A stretch of 64,000 nt of DNA from Streptomyces varsoviensis (GTDB taxonomy: Bacteria > Actinomycetota > Actinomycetes > Streptomycetales > Streptomycetaceae). Each line of letters opens with the position of its first letter. The first letter of the stretch is position 1. Positions 62,379-64,000 of this stretch are shown here, one piece after another. The stretch covers positions 62,001 to 126,000 of the forward strand of contig NZ_JOBF01000013.1 in assembly GCF_000718635.1 (NCBI RefSeq). Direction: 5' to 3'. The notes under the pieces were generated by a model. It was not told the origin of the DNA. It saw nothing but the letters and a program-made list of their open reading frames with translations, and did no database searches. Position numbers and translations under genes: made by a program.

Positions 62379-63383
62379 ATGGACATACGAACTCTGGGCC
62401 GCGCCCAGGTCGGCGCCCTCGGTCTCGGCACGCTCGCCCTCACCGGCGGGTACGGGTCCGTGGGCGCCGCCGACGCGATCGCCACCGTGCGTGCCGCGCT
62501 CGACTGCGGCGTCAGTCTGCTCGACACCGCCGACTTCTACGCCGGCGGCGCGGTGGAGGAACTGCTCGGCCGGGCCGTCGCGGGCCGCCGCGACGAGGCG
62601 TTCCTCGCCACCCGCGGCGGCGCCCTGTTCTCGGGACCGGCGCGGCCCACGTCCTTCGACGGCTCCCCCGGCTATCTGCGCCGGGCGTGCGAGGCGTCCC
62701 TGCGGCGCCTGGGCACGGACCGGATCGACCTGTACTGCCTGGCCCGGGTCGACCCGGCGGTGCCGGTCGAGGAGAGCGTCGGCGGCCTCGCCGAGCTGGT
62801 CGCCGAGGGCAAGATCCGGCACATCGGGCTCAGCGAGGCGAGCGCCGCGCAGTTGCGGAGGGCGGCCGCCGTGCACCCGGTCACCGCCCTCGCCACCGAG
62901 TACTCGCTGTGGTCGCGGGACGTGGCGGACGAGATCCTGCCGACCGCCCGCGCACTGGGCTGCGCCCTGGTGGCGTGCAGCCCGCTGGGCCGCGGCTTCC
63001 TCACCGGCGCCCTGACCGGCGCCGACCTGCCGGCCGGCGACTACCGGCGCAACCACCCCCGGTTCAGCCCCGCCAACCTGCCCCGCAACCAGCGGCTCCT
63101 CGCCCGCGCCGAACGGATCGGCCGCGCGCACGGGGTGCCGCTGCGGCACCTGGCGCTCGCCTGGGTGCTGTCGCGGGGCGAGGACATCGTGCCCATCCCC
63201 GGCACCCGGAGCGTGGCCCACCTCGATGACAACCTGGCCGCCGCCGCGCACCGGCTGCCCGACCGGGCGGCACAGGAGCTCGCCGAGCTGTTCGCCCCGC
63301 GGGCCGTGGCGGGCTCGCGCATCCCCGCCCCGCGTGCGGCGACCGTCCGCACCTCGCCGTCCACCGTCAAGGAGGAATCGTGA
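62379..63383 (+). CDS. Aldo-keto reductase family protein with altered tetrad
   Basis: This 334-residue (alpha/beta)8-barrel protein starts at the ATG at 62379. Of the AKR tetrad, Asp49 (LLDTADFY) and Tyr54 are kept, but the Lys position is Arg79 (FLATRGG) and the His position is Ala122 (YCLARVDP instead of YxLHRVDP). IPIPGTRSVAHLDDN keeps the NADPH-binding end. It may have lost reductase activity or use a different mechanism. It is followed by a coupled MbtH-like gene. Confidence 0.88.
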   Translation: MDIRTLGRAQVGALGLGTLALTGGYGSVGAADAIATVRAALDCGVSLLDTADFYAGGAVEELLGRAVAGRRDEAFLATRGGALFSGPARPTSFDGSPGYLRRACEASLRRLGTDRIDLYCLARVDPAVPVEESVGGLAELVAEGKIRHIGLSEASAAQLRRAAAVHPVTALATEYSLWSRDVADEILPTARALGCALVACSPLGRGFLTGALTGADLPAGDYRRNHPRFSPANLPRNQRLLARAERIGRAHGVPLRHLALAWVLSRGEDIVPIPGTRSVAHLDDNLAAAAHRLPDRAAQELAELFAPRAVAGSRIPAPRAATVRTSPSTVKEES

Positions 63384-63580
63384 TCGTGGCCTTCAACGTG
63401 ACCGGGCTCTACCTCGTACTCGTCGGCCCGTCCGGCGCCCCCGAGATCTGGCCGGCGTTCATCGACGTGCCGCCGGACTGGACGGTGTCGCTGGGGGCGT
63501 CGTCGCGGGCGGCGTGCGTGGAGCACATCGACGCCTGGTACGGGGGCGTGCCCGAGGAGCCGGCGGCAGTGGCCGCGTGA
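63380..63580 (+). CDS. MbtH-like small protein
   Basis: This 66-residue protein starts at the GTG at 63380, overlapping the AKR stop by 4 bp, with AAGGAGG upstream. The pattern E22-x-W24-P25-x5-P31-x2-W34 and a CVEHIDAWYGG helix match the MbtH fold (consensus ExxYSLWP-x5-PxGW and WTDxRP), but the Gly before Trp is Asp and WTDMRP is WYGGVPEE. MbtH proteins activate NRPS adenylation domains; here no NRPS is visible. Confidence 0.75.
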   Translation: MIVAFNVTGLYLVLVGPSGAPEIWPAFIDVPPDWTVSLGASSRAACVEHIDAWYGGVPEEPAAVAA

Positions 63581-63598
63581 ATCGCCCCGTACGGTACG

Positions 63599-63640
63599 CG
63601 AAGGAGGCCGCCACCCCGAAAAGGGTGGCGGCCTCCTTCG
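63599..63640. terminator. Strong bidirectional terminator
   Basis: An 18-bp stem (63599-63616 with 63623-63640) and a CGAAAA loop lie 19 bases after the MbtH-like gene. It separates the biosynthetic cluster from the convergent rhomboid-like gene. Confidence 0.9.
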
Positions 63641-63648
63641 TACCGCGC

Positions 63649-64000
63649 TCAGCTTCTGCGGCGGCGGCGCCCGAGCAGCAGCGCGCCGATCGCGGCGCCC
63701 GCCAGCGCGGCGGGCCCGTGGATGTCCCTGGTCGCCGAGGTCGCGGCGTAGACCGCGGCGCAGGCGCCGACGCCCACGACGGCGGCGAGCGTGCGGCGGA
63801 CGCCCCGCGGCAGCCGTACTGGCAGCACCTTGCTGCCCTCCTCGGACAGCAGGTACACGGCGAGGGCGCCGATCATGCCGCAGTCGGCGACGGAGTTGCC
63901 CGCGCCGTGCGGCTGGAGCGCGTAGCCGATCGCCTCGCCGGCCAGGCCCGAGCCGAGGTATACGGCGAGCATGCCGGCGCCGCCGTAGAACCGCTCGACG
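63649..64000 (-). CDS. Rhomboid-like membrane protein, C-terminal part (truncated by the window edge)
   Basis: The frame is open to the right edge (at least 116 residues) and ends at 63649. MLAVYLGSGLAGEAIGYALQ and the motif GAGNSVADCGMIGALAVYLL correspond to the TM2-TM4 region of rhomboid proteins, with the GxS-type serine in GNSVADCG. A further hydrophobic helix and an Arg-rich C-terminus (GRRRRRS) follow. The N-terminal part is outside the window, so activity is uncertain. Confidence 0.7.
   Translation of the reverse strand, partial: VERFYGGAGMLAVYLGSGLAGEAIGYALQPHGAGNSVADCGMIGALAVYLLSEEGSKVLPVRLPRGVRRTLAAVVGVGACAAVYAATSATRDIHGPAALAGAAIGALLLGRRRRRS

Overview
This 64 kb window is very GC-rich chromosomal DNA from an actinomycete, almost certainly a Streptomyces. 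The signs are strong GC bias at third codon positions, many GTG and occasional TTG starts, a WhiB-like factor, a SpoIIE/GAF/ATPase phosphatase, DUF1707 and DUF4245 proteins, secreted SGNH-ricin hydrolases and a type II polyketide locus. From memory, the gene order ahpD-ahpC-oxyR ... fumC ... class I fumarase ... wbl-glpX ... xseB-xseA ... ispH-ppgK ... ychF follows the S. coelicolor core chromosome around SCO5031-SCO5060. No tRNA, rRNA or CRISPR array was seen.

Positions 1-36.5 kb are conserved core with small stress and transport modules. They hold the tail of a secreted transglycosylase-like protein, an AI-2E-family membrane protein, the divergent ahpCD/oxyR peroxide-defence pair, a divergent AraC regulator/Fsr-like MFS pair, a padR-ABC ATPase-FtsX permease operon, an SPFH/ribbon-helix-helix pair, a class A PBP, a catalase whose 3' end is lost at a 59-bp perfect inverted copy of the PBP gene's end, a SpoIIE phosphatase, two unrelated fumarases flanking an SGNH hydrolase, GlpX, exonuclease VII, an APC permease, IspH, polyphosphate glucokinase and YchF. 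Several gaps between these genes carry CGTACGG-rich imperfect tandem repeats.

Positions 36.5-41.1 kb are an accessory strip. It holds a GmrSD/DUF262-type restriction-like protein of visibly lower GC, a 374-bp gap with nothing recognisable, and a tight three-gene operon (CPCC cysteine-rich protein, HEAT-repeat protein, DUF6000 protein).

Positions 41.1-63.6 kb are a glycosylated aromatic type II polyketide cluster. The minimal PKS (KS-alpha, CLF, ACP) lies in one leftward operon with a didomain aromatase/cyclase, an acyl-CoA ligase, an ABM-type oxygenase, an FAD hydroxylase and a FabL-like SDR. A second leftward operon has an FAD oxidoreductase, a PF04199-type cyclase and a SnoaL-like protein. 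A rightward pair encodes a DrrAB-type exporter. A third leftward operon has two glycosyltransferases, an NDP-sugar 4-ketoreductase, an RfbH-type 3-dehydratase and an acyl-transfer set (AMP ligase, discrete ACP, KASIII-like acyltransferase). A rightward pair encodes an aldo-keto reductase homologue with a damaged catalytic tetrad and a small MbtH-like protein. Two divergent promoters in the cluster carry three heptamers at exact 11-bp spacing, which resembles SARP operators, but no SARP gene is in the window. The likely product is a polyketide aglycone with one or two deoxysugars and a separately activated acyl group. The NDP-sugar supply genes, any canonical ActIII-type ketoreductase and the regulators must lie elsewhere.

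The window ends inside a rhomboid-like membrane protein gene.
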